This document shows, one piece after another, positions 51,412 through 60,119 of a DNA stretch of 64,000 nt (its first letter is position 1; each line of letters starts with the position of its first letter). Source of the stretch: an uncultured bacterium (GTDB lineage Bacteria > Bacteroidota > Ignavibacteria > Kapaibacteriales > UBA4661). The notes below the pieces were generated by a model, which was not told the DNA's origin, searched no databases, and was given only the letters and a program-made list of their open reading frames with translations. Position numbers and translations under genes: made by a program. The DNA lies in the NCBI GenBank assembly GCA_937899715.1, contig CALCNX010000029.1, positions 71,406 through 135,405 of the forward strand, read 5' to 3'.

Positions 51412-52632
51412 ATGCGAATCCACCATTTCAGCAGACAATTATCCTTCGGTACACTACCATTGCTTGCCACTCTGCTTTTTCTGACATTCCAAAGCTGCAA
51501 AGCACCGACCGAAGGCGATATACCACGACAAAAAGAGCTTCTAACGGTCAGAGCATGGAAAGTGCTGGGCAATCTCCGCGAAGGGCGTAATTACTTCGAG
51601 GCGCAGCCAATAAGCAGCTCGGAAGGGTTGGTGATGGGCGGTTATGCAAACGGCACACATCCTCTGAACGGCACACCCTCGCGCAGTTGTGAAATCATCA
51701 ATGCCGACCAAAAAACCATTCTGCTTGCCGAAGCAATGACCGTTGCTCATGCAGAAACGGTTTCCTTGCTCACCGCCGATTCCAACGTCGTTATTCTTTC
51801 CGGCATGAGCGATAATGGCGTTCTCACGCCATCGTGCGAAATATTTGACCGCCGAACGCGCTCGTGGCGGGTCATGGGAACGCTGCTCTTGGCACGGCGA
51901 CAGCACACAGCACTCTTCATCAACGCTGATGAAATCTTGGTTGTGGGCGGTCGAGACGGTTCGGTAACAATTACCGCTTCGGCAGAAATCTTCAACATTC
52001 GCACGGGCAGAAGCCGCCGCGTAGCAGATTTTCCTGTTGCGTTCTGCATCGGCACGTGCGGTATTGCTCAGAATGGCGATGTTTTAGTGATGGGCGGCAG
52101 TGGTCAGGGATTTGGCAGTGTCCGCAGCCGTGCAGTCTGCCGTTTTAATCGCACAAGTGAAACATGGGAAACCGTCAGCACTTTGCCGGAATCGCTCGCT
52201 GCCACGTCTGCCGTCAAGATGTCCGATGGGCGCTTAGGGATTTTTTATGGGCAGACCGATGATGATGCGGAGATTGGCTGGATGGCATCCAACGCGGTCT
52301 ATATCGAGCGCCAATCTGCGTTCTCCGCCGCCAACACCTCGCCGACAAAACGATACTGGGCGACCGTGTCGGAGTGGAATCAAGATTCTTTGCTCATCGT
52401 TGGCGGTTTTGAAAGCGGCTCGCTGACCCCCAAAGCACTCAACACCGCAGAATGGTTTGATGTGCGGCAGCAAAGAATTTTTCCTGCACCTACGATGCTC
52501 ACGCCGCGTGCTTACGCACATTCGCTCTCGCTGCCGCGCAGCAACGGAAGCAGCCACCCGCCGCGTGTGCTTGCTATTTCAGGATTTTCTTCATGGACAG
52601 GCTCGACGACGAGTGTTGAGGTTTTGGAATAA
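51412..52632 (+). CDS. Kelch-repeat lipoprotein
   Basis: The start at 51412 has GGAGA upstream and gives a lipoprotein signal (FQSC, Cys near 29); 406 residues. The mature protein has kelch-type blades with double Gly and spaced Tyr/Trp: VMGGYANG, EIFDRRTRSWRVMGTL, ILVVGGRDG, VLVMGGSGQG and LIVGGFESG. The opening SCKAPTEGDIPRQ matches the lipoprotein at 47095. It lies between two paralogous barrels and could be their surface partner. No catalytic site is seen. Confidence 0.8.
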   Translation: MRIHHFSRQLSFGTLPLLATLLFLTFQSCKAPTEGDIPRQKELLTVRAWKVLGNLREGRNYFEAQPISSSEGLVMGGYANGTHPLNGTPSRSCEIINADQKTILLAEAMTVAHAETVSLLTADSNVVILSGMSDNGVLTPSCEIFDRRTRSWRVMGTLLLARRQHTALFINADEILVVGGRDGSVTITASAEIFNIRTGRSRRVADFPVAFCIGTCGIAQNGDVLVMGGSGQGFGSVRSRAVCRFNRTSETWETVSTLPESLAATSAVKMSDGRLGIFYGQTDDDAEIGWMASNAVYIERQSAFSAANTSPTKRYWATVSEWNQDSLLIVGGFESGSLTPKALNTAEWFDVRQQRIFPAPTMLTPRAYAHSLSLPRSNGSSHPPRVLAISGFSSWTGSTTSVEVLE

Positions 52633-52715
52633 CGTCGTATATTCAATTTCGGATTCTCCCTTGAATGCACAGTTTTTTCGCAAGCAATTTTTTTCATTCT
52701 TTACCTGCAACTTCT

Positions 52716-53588
52716 ATGAAAACCTCCCTGCTCTTTCGGTCTCGTACCGCCGTGTGCTGTGGCGTGGTGTTGGCACTTCTTGCGATATACAGCATCACTG
52801 CCCTCGCTCAGCAAGACAGCACCGCGCGGTTTGTGCGCTATGGAGTCTTTGGGTCGGCGGGGGTGAATGTTCACACACCACAGTTTTTCTACCCTACACC
52901 GGTGTATAACGGCGCAATATCTACAACAGGTGACGCGCCAAATCGTATCTTTGAGCCAACAACCTCTTTTGGCTGGTCGGCTGGCGGGCTGGTAGAATTG
53001 CCTATTGCTGACAGATTCGGTCTCTCGCTCCGAGCTTCGTGCTCGCAGATAGGAGCGCGGCTTGTCGCGTATGAAACGCTCAAAGGTGGATTTCTTTCGC
53101 TCAATGGTCAGAGTGTTTCTTTTATTGATATTCGCATTGAGCATAGCTCAGACATGAGAACATTAGCTCATCTTAGCGTGGAGCCATATTTGACCTATCG
53201 CCCGCTTGATATGATTGTGTTATACACCGGAGCGCAGTTTGCTATCCCAACGAATACATCGGTGAGAAGTATAGAGACTATATTGGATGCAAATGACTTT
53301 ACCGTTTGGAGCAGCAATGGTACAAAAATACGCTCTATTTATCAAGGTACGTTTCCAACGCTGAATATCCTCAACATCGGGCTTTCGGGCGGTATCGGCT
53401 ATGAAGTACCCATTGATGCAGAAAAGCAGTGGATATGCGCTTTTGAGATGTTTTATACTGGATTTCTTGGCTCTCTTGCCAATAATATCTTTATCTATGG
53501 CGCAACAGTACAACCCGGTTTCTGGTCACTTGGCACTCTCCGCGCTGGTGTATCCTTGCGTTATGCTCCATTTGCAACCGAAAAATAA
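52716..53588 (+). CDS. Outer-membrane beta-barrel protein B
   Basis: The start at 52716 (MKTSLLFRSRTAV) begins a signal peptide cut near ALAQ; 290 residues. It opens QQDSTARFVRYGVFGSAGVN and ends WSLGTLRAGVSLRYAPFATEK like the barrel at 50574, with a longer middle. Probably an OmpA-like or PorT-like barrel produced by duplication. Confidence 0.75.
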   Translation: MKTSLLFRSRTAVCCGVVLALLAIYSITALAQQDSTARFVRYGVFGSAGVNVHTPQFFYPTPVYNGAISTTGDAPNRIFEPTTSFGWSAGGLVELPIADRFGLSLRASCSQIGARLVAYETLKGGFLSLNGQSVSFIDIRIEHSSDMRTLAHLSVEPYLTYRPLDMIVLYTGAQFAIPTNTSVRSIETILDANDFTVWSSNGTKIRSIYQGTFPTLNILNIGLSGGIGYEVPIDAEKQWICAFEMFYTGFLGSLANNIFIYGATVQPGFWSLGTLRAGVSLRYAPFATEK

Positions 53589-53621
53589 TCACAAAATACC
53601 CCATCCTCTTTCACAAATACT

Positions 53622-54728
53622 ATGCGATTTCTATCTTCATTGTGCTTGAGCGCCCTTGTGGTGCTTACTTTTTGGAACAATCAGCTTGCGGCACAGCCCG
53701 TTTTTACTGTCATTGCAAATACGAACGGGAAATCCAGTCACCAGGTCAATGCGAAAAGAATGGTTTCCTCCTCTATAGTGCAAGTGTGCGACCAACCAGT
53801 TACTACAACTGGTTCGCTTATTATTTATGATCAACTTTCCGGTAGTCCTATACGTGGTCGCATTACATCTCTTACTCTTTTCGGTACGAATGCTACGCTC
53901 TTTCGTGTCGTTACGCCTTTCACCACAGTGGCGAGTGTTTCCTTTGCAGGAGTACCGATTACCGTAGAATTCAATAGCAATACTATTGGCACATATTCCG
54001 CTCAATTAAGTATTGCCACATCAGACAGCACTGGGCAACCACTGCAAGATACTCTCGTCGTAACCTACACGGCACGGCGCGGCAAAAAAGAATTTCAAGC
54101 CGTGCAGCAAATATTTGATTTTGGTTCAGTACCTCCCAACACCACCGCAACAAAGACGTTTGAATATCTTCGGAACACAGGTACAGAGCCACTAGAATGG
54201 CAGATTTCGTCCAAACCTTCCCCTTATTTCACAATTCTTAACACAATTCCTGCACCCAGAATACAACAAGTCTCTACGACGCAAACGGTCTTTCTCGTCA
54301 CGCAAGCGCCCGGGACAACGCTTTCGCTTGTACTGCGTTTCGAGGGCGCTCCGATGGGAAACACGATAATAGACCCTTTACCCGCAGCAGATAATAATTG
54401 CGGTACTTCGCAAGACATCAGGCTCAGGGTAGTAACGCAGCCCGTCAGTGTTCAAGAACTTACTCAACCCGTACAATCTCTCACCCAATATCCCAACCCC
54501 TTTACCACCCAGACCACGCTCGAATACGACCTTCCCACCCCGCAGCACATCCGCCTCGCGGTCTTTTCTCCGCTTGGGCAGATGCTCATGGTGCTGGCAG
54601 ACGAGTGGCAGCAAGCCGGGCGGCATAGTGTTTCGGCGGATATGAGTAGTTTTGCTAGTGGCGTGTATGTCGCTCGTCTGCAAGCAGGAGCGACGGCGCA
54701 GACGGCACTGCTGCGGCTGGTGCGGTAG
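53622..54728 (+). CDS. Secreted ASH/immunoglobulin-like protein with T9SS domain
   Basis: A 368-residue protein with a signal peptide (cut near LAAQ). There are two Ig-like modules of the HYDIN/ASPM (ASH) sort common in this phylum: LTLFGTNATLFRVV...IATSDSTGQPLQDTLVVTY and FDFGSVPPNTTATKTFEYLRNTGTEPLEW. The C-terminal sorting domain is canonical (YPNPFTTQTTLEY, FSPLGQML, GVYVARLQ). It is followed by a terminator. Confidence 0.85.
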   Translation: MRFLSSLCLSALVVLTFWNNQLAAQPVFTVIANTNGKSSHQVNAKRMVSSSIVQVCDQPVTTTGSLIIYDQLSGSPIRGRITSLTLFGTNATLFRVVTPFTTVASVSFAGVPITVEFNSNTIGTYSAQLSIATSDSTGQPLQDTLVVTYTARRGKKEFQAVQQIFDFGSVPPNTTATKTFEYLRNTGTEPLEWQISSKPSPYFTILNTIPAPRIQQVSTTQTVFLVTQAPGTTLSLVLRFEGAPMGNTIIDPLPAADNNCGTSQDIRLRVVTQPVSVQELTQPVQSLTQYPNPFTTQTTLEYDLPTPQHIRLAVFSPLGQMLMVLADEWQQAGRHSVSADMSSFASGVYVARLQAGATAQTALLRLVR

Positions 54729-54756
54729 GAATGTAAGCGCCAAACACAGGAACAAA

Positions 54757-54802
54757 AAAGCGCGAAGGTACCTCAATCGTACACCTTCGCGCTTTACTTT
54801 TT
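54757..54802 (+). terminator. Terminator of the sigma/barrel region
   Basis: AAAGCGCGAAGGT (54757-54769) and ACCTTCGCGCTTT (54783-54795) form a 13-bp stem followed by ACTTTTTT. The next sequence is already the truncated DUF3800 gene. Confidence 0.85.
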
Positions 54803-55076
54803 TGAGGCAGCTGTTAGGCGCAAGATATATACGCTCTTTGCCAATAAACATAATGGTAGTGACACAGAGTTTTATGCTGATTTGCTTTCATATTTGCTCA
54901 AAAATACGTCACAATTGGTCGGTGCATTCATTTTGAATATAGAAGAGCGAAGTAGCACAACGAAACATAAAACTTTCCAAACGGCTTTAGAAAAGGAAAC
55001 TCAGCGCCATTTACTGAAAAAGCCCGAAAAAATGGTCGAAACAAAGGTAGTTTTGATGGTGTTCAAAAGAAGTTGA
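54801..55076 (+). pseudogene. Truncated DUF3800 gene (second copy of 33472-34230)
   Basis: The plus frame from 54801 reads FEAAVRRKIYTLFANKHNGS and continues to RHLLKKPEKMVETKVV. It matches about 92 central residues of the DUF3800 protein at 33472-34230 almost residue by residue, with no N- or C-terminal part. It begins exactly where the preceding terminator ends. The piece after 55060 is frameshifted; 55072-55146 has another short open stretch (VDIAIEKQGGMLP...) that could be the end of a different protein. Confidence 0.75.
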
Positions 55077-55166
55077 TATTGCGATTGAGAAACAAGGTGG
55101 TATGTTGCCTTGCTATATGTATCAACTCACAAAGAACACAACCTAAAATTCAAAGGACAAAAATAC

Positions 55167-55201
55167 AAAGCGGCTTGAAAAACAAGTTTTCAAGCCGCTT
55201 T
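55167..55201 (-). terminator. Terminator downstream of integrase
   Basis: A perfect 15-bp stem, AAAGCGGCTTGAAAA with TTTTCAAGCCGCTTT, loop ACAAG, followed on the minus strand by TTTGTATTTTTG. Confidence 0.7.
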
Positions 55202-55317
55202 GTGTGGAGATGGCGAGAAACAATCTCAATCTGATAACAACCAAATCACGCTCTCTTTAGGGTGTTTAGATTCCACAAAATTGCACCTTCTTCACCGTTG
55301 AAAAGGACATGAAAAGG

Positions 55318-56376
55318 TCAGCGACTTCGTGCTTCCAAGATTGCTTTTTCGAGCTTGCCAACACTGTGGCGCTCCAAATAATTGCTTTCCTGCACACGTA
55401 CAGAATGACCTGCTAATGTTGCTGCTATTTGTAAAGGCAGTTCATCCGTCCAATTATTTTCTGCACGTTTCCGAATGCTGTGAAAGTTTCGACCATCCCC
55501 TTTAATGCCCAATTCTTCCAACGCCCGCCGTATCCATAACTCCAATATTGCATACGCTTTCCAACGAAAAAGTTTATCATTATTTGCCTCTTTGTATGCT
55601 GCGCACTCTCGTAACAGCGCAATCACATTAGGGAATGGTGAAAGTGGAAATTCTCGTTGACGGTTGCCTTTACCGTGGATGATTATGCGTCGCTCGTCAA
55701 TATCCGACCAATGAATAGACAACGCCTCAGCAATCCGAACGCCCGTGCAAGCAATAAATCGTAGTAGAAGTGAGAATTCGTGCTTTTCAGGTTTTGCCTC
55801 AAAATATCCAATAAGTTGCTGTAATTCTTCATCACTAAATGCCTCACGCTGTGCCTTGATTTTCTTGGGAAGCATACTAGATTTTATCGGATTACGCTCA
55901 CAGTACCGTTCTTCAATACAAAATCGGAAAAATTGAGCTAACCATGACAAATACTTGTGCTGCGTATTGACATGATGCCCACGCTCTGCAACATATCGTA
56001 ATATCTCGTCTCTAATTCCCTCTGTGTTTGCAAGCATCAATGCACTATTGGGTAAATATGCGTCAAAAGAATTTTTAATGATGCGTACCGTATCACGGCT
56101 TACTTTCGGAAAGTGTATTCGTGCAAATTCGCGGAGTGCATCACCAACGGTTACTATCTGCGGTTCCTCAATTACCACCTGTGCCGGCTCCAAATACTCG
56201 CGCACTCTTGCTTCCAATATCTGCAATGCTGCTTTTTTGTTACGAGCATCCCACACCAACCCCGTTGAATGACGTTGTTGGTTGATTTCCGTGTAAACCA
56301 CACCACCCCGATTGAGACAAAACCCAATCTTGTACAAAGGATGATTCCACCTATCTGCACGACGTACACGTGGCAT
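55318..56376 (-). CDS. int: Tyrosine recombinase (integrase)
   Basis: A 352-residue site-specific recombinase. The catalytic domain has Arg in TGVRIAEALSIHW (~214), Lys in HGKGNRQREF (~235), HSIR (~297-300), GHS (~321) and the tyrosine in SNYLERHS (~334). The N-terminal SAM-like part binds arm sites. It integrates and excises the element to its right. It ends ~240 bp after the decayed DUF3800 copy, so the left edge of the element is likely between 54.8 and 55.3 kb. No direct repeat was found by eye. Confidence 0.92.
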   Translation of the reverse strand: MPRVRRADRWNHPLYKIGFCLNRGGVVYTEINQQRHSTGLVWDARNKKAALQILEARVREYLEPAQVVIEEPQIVTVGDALREFARIHFPKVSRDTVRIIKNSFDAYLPNSALMLANTEGIRDEILRYVAERGHHVNTQHKYLSWLAQFFRFCIEERYCERNPIKSSMLPKKIKAQREAFSDEELQQLIGYFEAKPEKHEFSLLLRFIACTGVRIAEALSIHWSDIDERRIIIHGKGNRQREFPLSPFPNVIALLRECAAYKEANNDKLFRWKAYAILELWIRRALEELGIKGDGRNFHSIRKRAENNWTDELPLQIAATLAGHSVRVQESNYLERHSVGKLEKAILEARSR

Positions 56377-56385
56377 AATGCCTCC

Positions 56386-56742
56386 TTATTCAATTGCTTG
56401 AATTATTTTTTGAACTTGCCTCAATGCTTCGTCCTTCGATAGCGCTTCGTAAGAGATTGCTTTGTCTTTCGGCAAGACCGCGCCTTGTATTTTCTTATAC
56501 AAATCGCGTCCGCACTCATTATCCGCCCACATAATACCCGCTCCGTTTGCCAGCCAATCCAGCGACATTCCCGCCTCTTGGAAACGCTGCAAAACTTCCA
56601 GCCCCGGCATACGACCATCGGCAGTATATTTTGAGAGATTTTGTGCCTTCATACCGCAGGCTTTCGCAAAAGCATCAAGACTGCGATAATTTACTTTCGC
56701 AAATTCTCGAATCCTTCCGGCAATTTTTTCGTGCGGATCCAT
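56386..56742 (-). CDS. Phage-type transcriptional repressor (HTH)
   Basis: Start at 56742 follows AAGGAG; 118 residues. The helix-turn-helix is in REFAKVNYRSLDAFAKACGMKAQNLSKYTADGRMPGLEVLQRFQEAGMSLDWL, the usual design of CI-like repressors. The short C-terminus has no LexA-type peptidase, so it is not a self-cleaving repressor. It is divergent from the RHH gene, with the operator repeats between. Confidence 0.82.
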   Translation of the reverse strand: MDPHEKIAGRIREFAKVNYRSLDAFAKACGMKAQNLSKYTADGRMPGLEVLQRFQEAGMSLDWLANGAGIMWADNECGRDLYKKIQGAVLPKDKAISYEALSKDEALRQVQKIIQAIE

Positions 56743-56759
56743 AAAAATCTCCTTTTTAT

Positions 56760-56826
56760 ATTGTATTTTTATTCCTATTTGTATTATATTTACAAATACA
56801 ATCACGATAGTTCTATAATACAAAAA
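56760..56826. promoter_or_regulatory. Divergent promoter/operator of the element's switch
   Basis: The 94-bp gap between repressor and RHH genes has ATTGTATTT (56760) against AAATACAAT (56794), and TATTTGTA (56776) against TACAAATA (56791), giving four TGTATT half-sites, the last inverted at 56816. A sigma-70-like promoter for the plus strand overlaps them: TTTACA at 56790 and TATAAT at 56814, 18 bp apart. Confidence 0.6.
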
Positions 56827-56836
56827 GGTTGTAAGA

Positions 56837-57016
56837 ATGTCAAACAAAACTGCCTCTCCGCGACGCAAACGTACTGTCGAACCGCGTCGTACTCAAGTTG
56901 GTGTCTATCTTCGCGCTGCTGAATATACCACCCTCTGTAAGTATGCTGATAAGACAGGCGAAAGCCTCAGCAATGTTGTCTATAAGGCACTGCAAAAAGC
57001 CCGCATCATTGCGTAA
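56837..57016 (+). CDS. Small ribbon-helix-helix DNA-binding protein
   Basis: A 59-residue basic protein. A Lys/Arg-rich arm (SPRRKRTVEPRR) is followed by a strand TQVGVYLRAAEY and two helices ESLSNVVYKALQKA, the Arc/CopG layout. It is the first plus-strand gene after the operator and likely an antirepressor or Cro-like regulator of the element. Confidence 0.7.
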   Translation: MSNKTASPRRKRTVEPRRTQVGVYLRAAEYTTLCKYADKTGESLSNVVYKALQKARIIA

Positions 57017-57021
57017 GGAGC

Positions 57022-57291
57022 ATGAAAATTTTCACACTCCCGCGCCTCGCTGCTGAACTCGGCGTAAGCTACGCCACGATTCTGCGGCTCAGAAACGAAA
57101 AGTTTCTCACGCCTACGCAATGCAACGGCTCGCGGGAGTATTATACGATTGAGGATTACTGCCGCGCTGCCGCGCTTTCTGTGCAAGCACAGCGCAATAC
57201 CACCCTTGCAAGCAAACAAGACCGCAAAGCACAGGCGACCAACGGAAAAACGCTTGATTACCATTCCATTTTTCAACCCTATTTGAAGTGA
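57022..57291 (+). CDS. MerR-like helix-turn-helix protein (excisionase-like)
   Basis: An 89-residue protein starting 5 bp after the RHH stop, with GGAG in the gap. It opens with a winged-helix pattern, FTLPRLAAELGVSYATILRLRNEKFL, as in MerR/Xis-type DNA-binding domains, then a basic C-terminus (SKQDRKAQATNGK). It could be the recombination directionality factor for the integrase. Confidence 0.65.
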   Translation: MKIFTLPRLAAELGVSYATILRLRNEKFLTPTQCNGSREYYTIEDYCRAAALSVQAQRNTTLASKQDRKAQATNGKTLDYHSIFQPYLK

Positions 57292-57302
57292 AGGAGACCG
57301 CT

Positions 57303-57470
57303 ATGGATACGATGAGCGTTGACGAAATCATGGAAGAGATTTACAACTTGAATATGGGCGACCTTTACGACTTACAAGAGCGCTTAAACACATGGGTACA
57401 TGACCGCGAAGCGGCTCAACTTGAGGACGACGGCGAAGATGACGACTTCGACACGGAGGAAATTGTATGA
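57303..57470 (+). CDS. Small acidic protein of unknown function
   Basis: The ATG at 57303 follows AAGGAG; 55 residues. The N-terminal helix MSVDEIMEEIYNLNMGDLYDLQERLNTW is followed by a strongly acidic tail (EDDGEDDDFDTEEIV). It overlaps the next gene by ATGA at 57467. No family is recognised. It might mimic DNA or bind the replication protein. Confidence 0.6.
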   Translation: MDTMSVDEIMEEIYNLNMGDLYDLQERLNTWVHDREAAQLEDDGEDDDFDTEEIV

Positions 57471-58273
57471 AAGATGCCTATTATTTCCAGCACGACGCAA
57501 ACGCCCGGCACGACCCAAAACTGATTATGCTTCGCAAAGAGCATGGCATAGCAGGAATCGGGCGTTGGTGGATTCTTGTTGAGATTCTCCGTGAGCAAGA
57601 AAACTACACCTTTGACATTGGGCTAAAGCATAATCTCCGCGCTCTTCGGCACGAACTGGAATTTGCGAATGATGATGAGCTTGTCGCTTTTCTGAATGAC
57701 CTCAACGAGTTTTCGCTTATCGTCAATCTCGATGGAATTATTTTCTCGCCCGCGCTGCTCAAGCGTATGAAACGACTGGATGAAATTCGTGCTAAAAAGC
57801 AAATTGCCGGACAAAAAAGCGGTGAAGCTCGGCGCACAAAATCCGAGCGAACAGATGTTCAACACCGTTCAAACACTGTTCAACATCGTTCAAACACCGT
57901 TGAGCAGCCTTCGCCGGAGGACGAACATTTACCTATCTATTCATCTACTAACTCACGTAGTGAGTTAGTTAGTGGACTTATCAATCCAGAAATGTATCAA
58001 TCTACTGAAGCGACCGACAAACCGACTTCGACGGCTGCGCCGCACAATCCTTCTCCGCAGCCCACAAAACAAACGTCGCTTGTGCAGTATTGTTTGCCAC
58101 TGGCTTTTCGTGATGTGCAGAACGGTATTGCCTTTGTGCCTGAACAGTTTTTGGCAACGCAACAAGTGTTTATCAAAATCACCGACAAGGAAATCTTCGA
58201 CGTGAAGTCGCGCAACTATCACACCGTCAAAGACCCGCAAACCACAGTTTACATCAAAGCTCTTCCCTCGTGA
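57467..58273 (+). CDS. Lin1244/Lin1753-type (DUF4373) phage replication protein
   Basis: A 268-residue protein with the N-terminal domain of phage replication/primase-loading proteins: YYFQHDANARHDPKLIMLRKEHGIAGIGRWW and FNDLNEF-like region. The central linker is low-complexity and contains tandem VQHRSNT repeats; the C-terminal ~80 residues are separate. Proteins of this type start replication of phages and mobile elements. The repeats and a perfect palindrome inside the linker may form the origin. Confidence 0.75.
   Translation: MKDAYYFQHDANARHDPKLIMLRKEHGIAGIGRWWILVEILREQENYTFDIGLKHNLRALRHELEFANDDELVAFLNDLNEFSLIVNLDGIIFSPALLKRMKRLDEIRAKKQIAGQKSGEARRTKSERTDVQHRSNTVQHRSNTVEQPSPEDEHLPIYSSTNSRSELVSGLINPEMYQSTEATDKPTSTAAPHNPSPQPTKQTSLVQYCLPLAFRDVQNGIAFVPEQFLATQQVFIKITDKEIFDVKSRNYHTVKDPQTTVYIKALPS
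57857..57969 (+). other. Candidate replication origin inside the replication gene
   Basis: Two 21-bp direct repeats (57857-57877 and 57878-57898), each with two GTTCAA-type half units, are followed at 57899 by a partial third unit. A perfect 10-bp inverted repeat, ACTAACTCAC/GTGAGTTAGT, follows at 57947-57969. The place in the central linker of the replication gene is as in lambda O. Confidence 0.45.
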
Positions 58274-58275
58274 AC

Positions 58276-58563
58276 ATGACACCACGCTCGTATGCAACCA
58301 TCCCGCAAACCATCATTCTCACCGATAAGCTCACGCGGAGCGAAAAAGCATTCTACATGGTCTGTGCCTTTTTTGCTGATGTCAATGGTGAGGTCAATGT
58401 TCCGGCACGAACACTCGCCGAAGCGCATAAAAGCACGGAGCGCACCATTCGCACATTGCAGTCCTCGCTTGTTCGCAAAGGGTTTGCAAGCAAACGTCCG
58501 GCAAATGTTCCGGCGTGGCGGAATCAACGGTTTACGTTTCGCCTTTTTGCCGCACCATCGTAA
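58276..58563 (+). CDS. Helix-turn-helix protein (phage replication region)
   Basis: Start at the ATG 58276 or the GTG 58270 that overlaps the upstream stop; 95-97 residues. The central part is a winged-helix typical of replication initiation or helicase-loader partners: LTRSEKAFYMVCAFFADVNGEVNVPARTLAEAHKSTERTIRTLQSSLVRKGF. The 230 bp following up to 58796 contain no recognisable gene, only short A- and C-rich runs (CCCCGAAAAAACACCCCG). Confidence 0.65.
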   Translation: MTPRSYATIPQTIILTDKLTRSEKAFYMVCAFFADVNGEVNVPARTLAEAHKSTERTIRTLQSSLVRKGFASKRPANVPAWRNQRFTFRLFAAPS

Positions 58564-58796
58564 GCGTATTGCACTCAAAAATGCTGTTTTTATGCTTGCC
58601 CTTTTTTCGCTCTTTACCCCGAAAAAACACCCCGAAAAAGCCCATTTTGAGGGCATTTTGAGGCATAAAACCTCAGATTGACGGAATACTATTTCCTTTT
58701 GCCCGAAGGCTCGTGGAGCGGTTTTGCGATGGATGCCTTTTGCAGCCCTTCTGAGCAATATTTCCCCAAAACCTGTATTTCATTACCCTGTTTACC

Positions 58797-59078
58797 ATGC
58801 TCAATTACCCTCATATCGCACGAATCCTGAATGTACCGGACTTGGAGCGACGACTAAAGGCAAAATCTCGCGCCCGTCGTTTGGTTGATATTCGGCGGGC
58901 GCTGGCGGTCATTCTGATAGAACAAGGCTGGTCGGTGCGTGAGATTGCCCGTGAACTTTGCCGCCCGCAAAGCACTGTTGTACACTTCACGCAAACGCAC
59001 GAGCATTTGTGCATCACCGATAGCGCATATCAACACTTATTCCACCAACTGCAAGACGCAACGCGCTGGCAACAGTAG
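58797..59078 (+). CDS. DnaA domain IV-like DNA-binding protein
   Basis: A 93-residue protein whose core matches the C-terminal DNA-binding domain of DnaA: RARRLVDIRRALAVILIEQ, SVREIARELCR and the signature-helix-like PQSTVVHFTQTHEH (DnaA has RDHSTVLHA). It has no AAA+ domain. It may bind DnaA-box-like sites in the element's origin or compete with host DnaA. Confidence 0.7.
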   Translation: MLNYPHIARILNVPDLERRLKAKSRARRLVDIRRALAVILIEQGWSVREIARELCRPQSTVVHFTQTHEHLCITDSAYQHLFHQLQDATRWQQ

Positions 59079-59147
59079 AAAACTTTCCGAAGTGAGTATC
59101 TGTGCAGCGTAGAGACTTTCATTTACCAATACTATACCACACACACC

Positions 59148-59831
59148 ATGAACATTTCCCTCATTCCCGACGGCGCAGGCTTCCACGTTGATGCGTTTTT
59201 GTATGCTCCTCTGGGACGCACCTACACGCTGCAAATTTGGCGCGAAGAAACCGAAGGCGCTGCTTTTGTTTTGAGTAATCACGCTCTTACGCCGACCATT
59301 TCCTATCCGGGAATCGGCGTGAAGCACGTTGTGGGCAATATCCCCTTTTCACCATTGCCCTTCAGTGCGCAGTTTCATTTGTTCATCAATGGTGCGCAAG
59401 ATGTGGAATCGTCGGGGCATGATGTCCAGATGTTTTTTCAGCAAGCGGCAACGAATACGGGCTACATCCCCCAGCGTCGTAATGCGCAGTATCTTATCCG
59501 TGACTTCACGAAGCTGAACGGCATACAAAAGTCGGCGGGCGGGACGTATCGCGTGTGGGATATAGATTTCATCAGCACCCAAGCGCTTTCGATGGCACAA
59601 GCCGCGAACAAATGCCGTGAACTCGTGCAGGCAGCAAACTCCGACCCGACGTTTTCGTTGCAATATCGCACTCGTGCTTTATCAAACGAAGAGTGGACAG
59701 CACAGCGTGACGCAACCTTCAATCAAGCCATGAGCGAAATCGCGCGGGTGATAGATTTTGCAGTGGATGAGGTGCAGAATAAGCAGAAATTTAATCTCGT
59801 GAATCCGCAGCTCTTGAAAGTGGTGGGGTGA
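59148..59831 (+). CDS. Element protein of unknown function
   Basis: A 227-residue protein: a beta-rich N-terminal half (NISLIPDGAGFHVDAFLYAPLGRTYTLQIWRE) and a helical C-terminal half (STQALSMAQAANKCRELVQAANSD...AMSEIARVIDFAVDEVQNKQKF). It has no signal peptide. I do not recognise a family. The position is that of a structural or packaging gene in phages, but no evidence supports this. Confidence 0.6.
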   Translation: MNISLIPDGAGFHVDAFLYAPLGRTYTLQIWREETEGAAFVLSNHALTPTISYPGIGVKHVVGNIPFSPLPFSAQFHLFINGAQDVESSGHDVQMFFQQAATNTGYIPQRRNAQYLIRDFTKLNGIQKSAGGTYRVWDIDFISTQALSMAQAANKCRELVQAANSDPTFSLQYRTRALSNEEWTAQRDATFNQAMSEIARVIDFAVDEVQNKQKFNLVNPQLLKVVG

Positions 59832-59834
59832 AAG

Positions 59835-60077
59835 ATGCGGCTGTTCCCTTTTGTGCGGTATTGGTTGTTTGTGTGCGGGTTCTTTGTGGCGCTGCTTGCG
59901 CTTTTGCATCCGGCATCTATTGTGACGTTTGTGCTAACGCTGGTATGTGTCACTCCGGCGTATCTGCTTTTTGAGCGTGGGCGGATGTGGTTGGGGGTGG
60001 TGGTGTTTTTTGTGGGGATGGTTCTGAGTGCAATGCTCAGTGCGGCGGCGGTGTGGTGGTGTCTCTATTTGAAATAA
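59835..60077 (+). CDS. Small membrane protein
   Basis: An 80-residue highly hydrophobic protein with three predicted helices (YWLFVCGFFVALLALL, ASIVTFVLTLVCVTPAYLL, LGVVVFFVGMVLSAML). It starts 3 bp after the preceding stop. It may be a holin-like protein, but other small membrane proteins look the same. Confidence 0.55.
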   Translation: MRLFPFVRYWLFVCGFFVALLALLHPASIVTFVLTLVCVTPAYLLFERGRMWLGVVVFFVGMVLSAMLSAAAVWWCLYLK

Positions 60078-60119
60078 GCAAATTTGTTTCTGAGAACAAT
60101 TCTTCTTATCTTTGCTATT

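Noticed and set aside
59148..59831. Major capsid protein of the element
   Set aside because: Length and position are suggestive, but no capsid fold motif is visible and no other particle genes are present.
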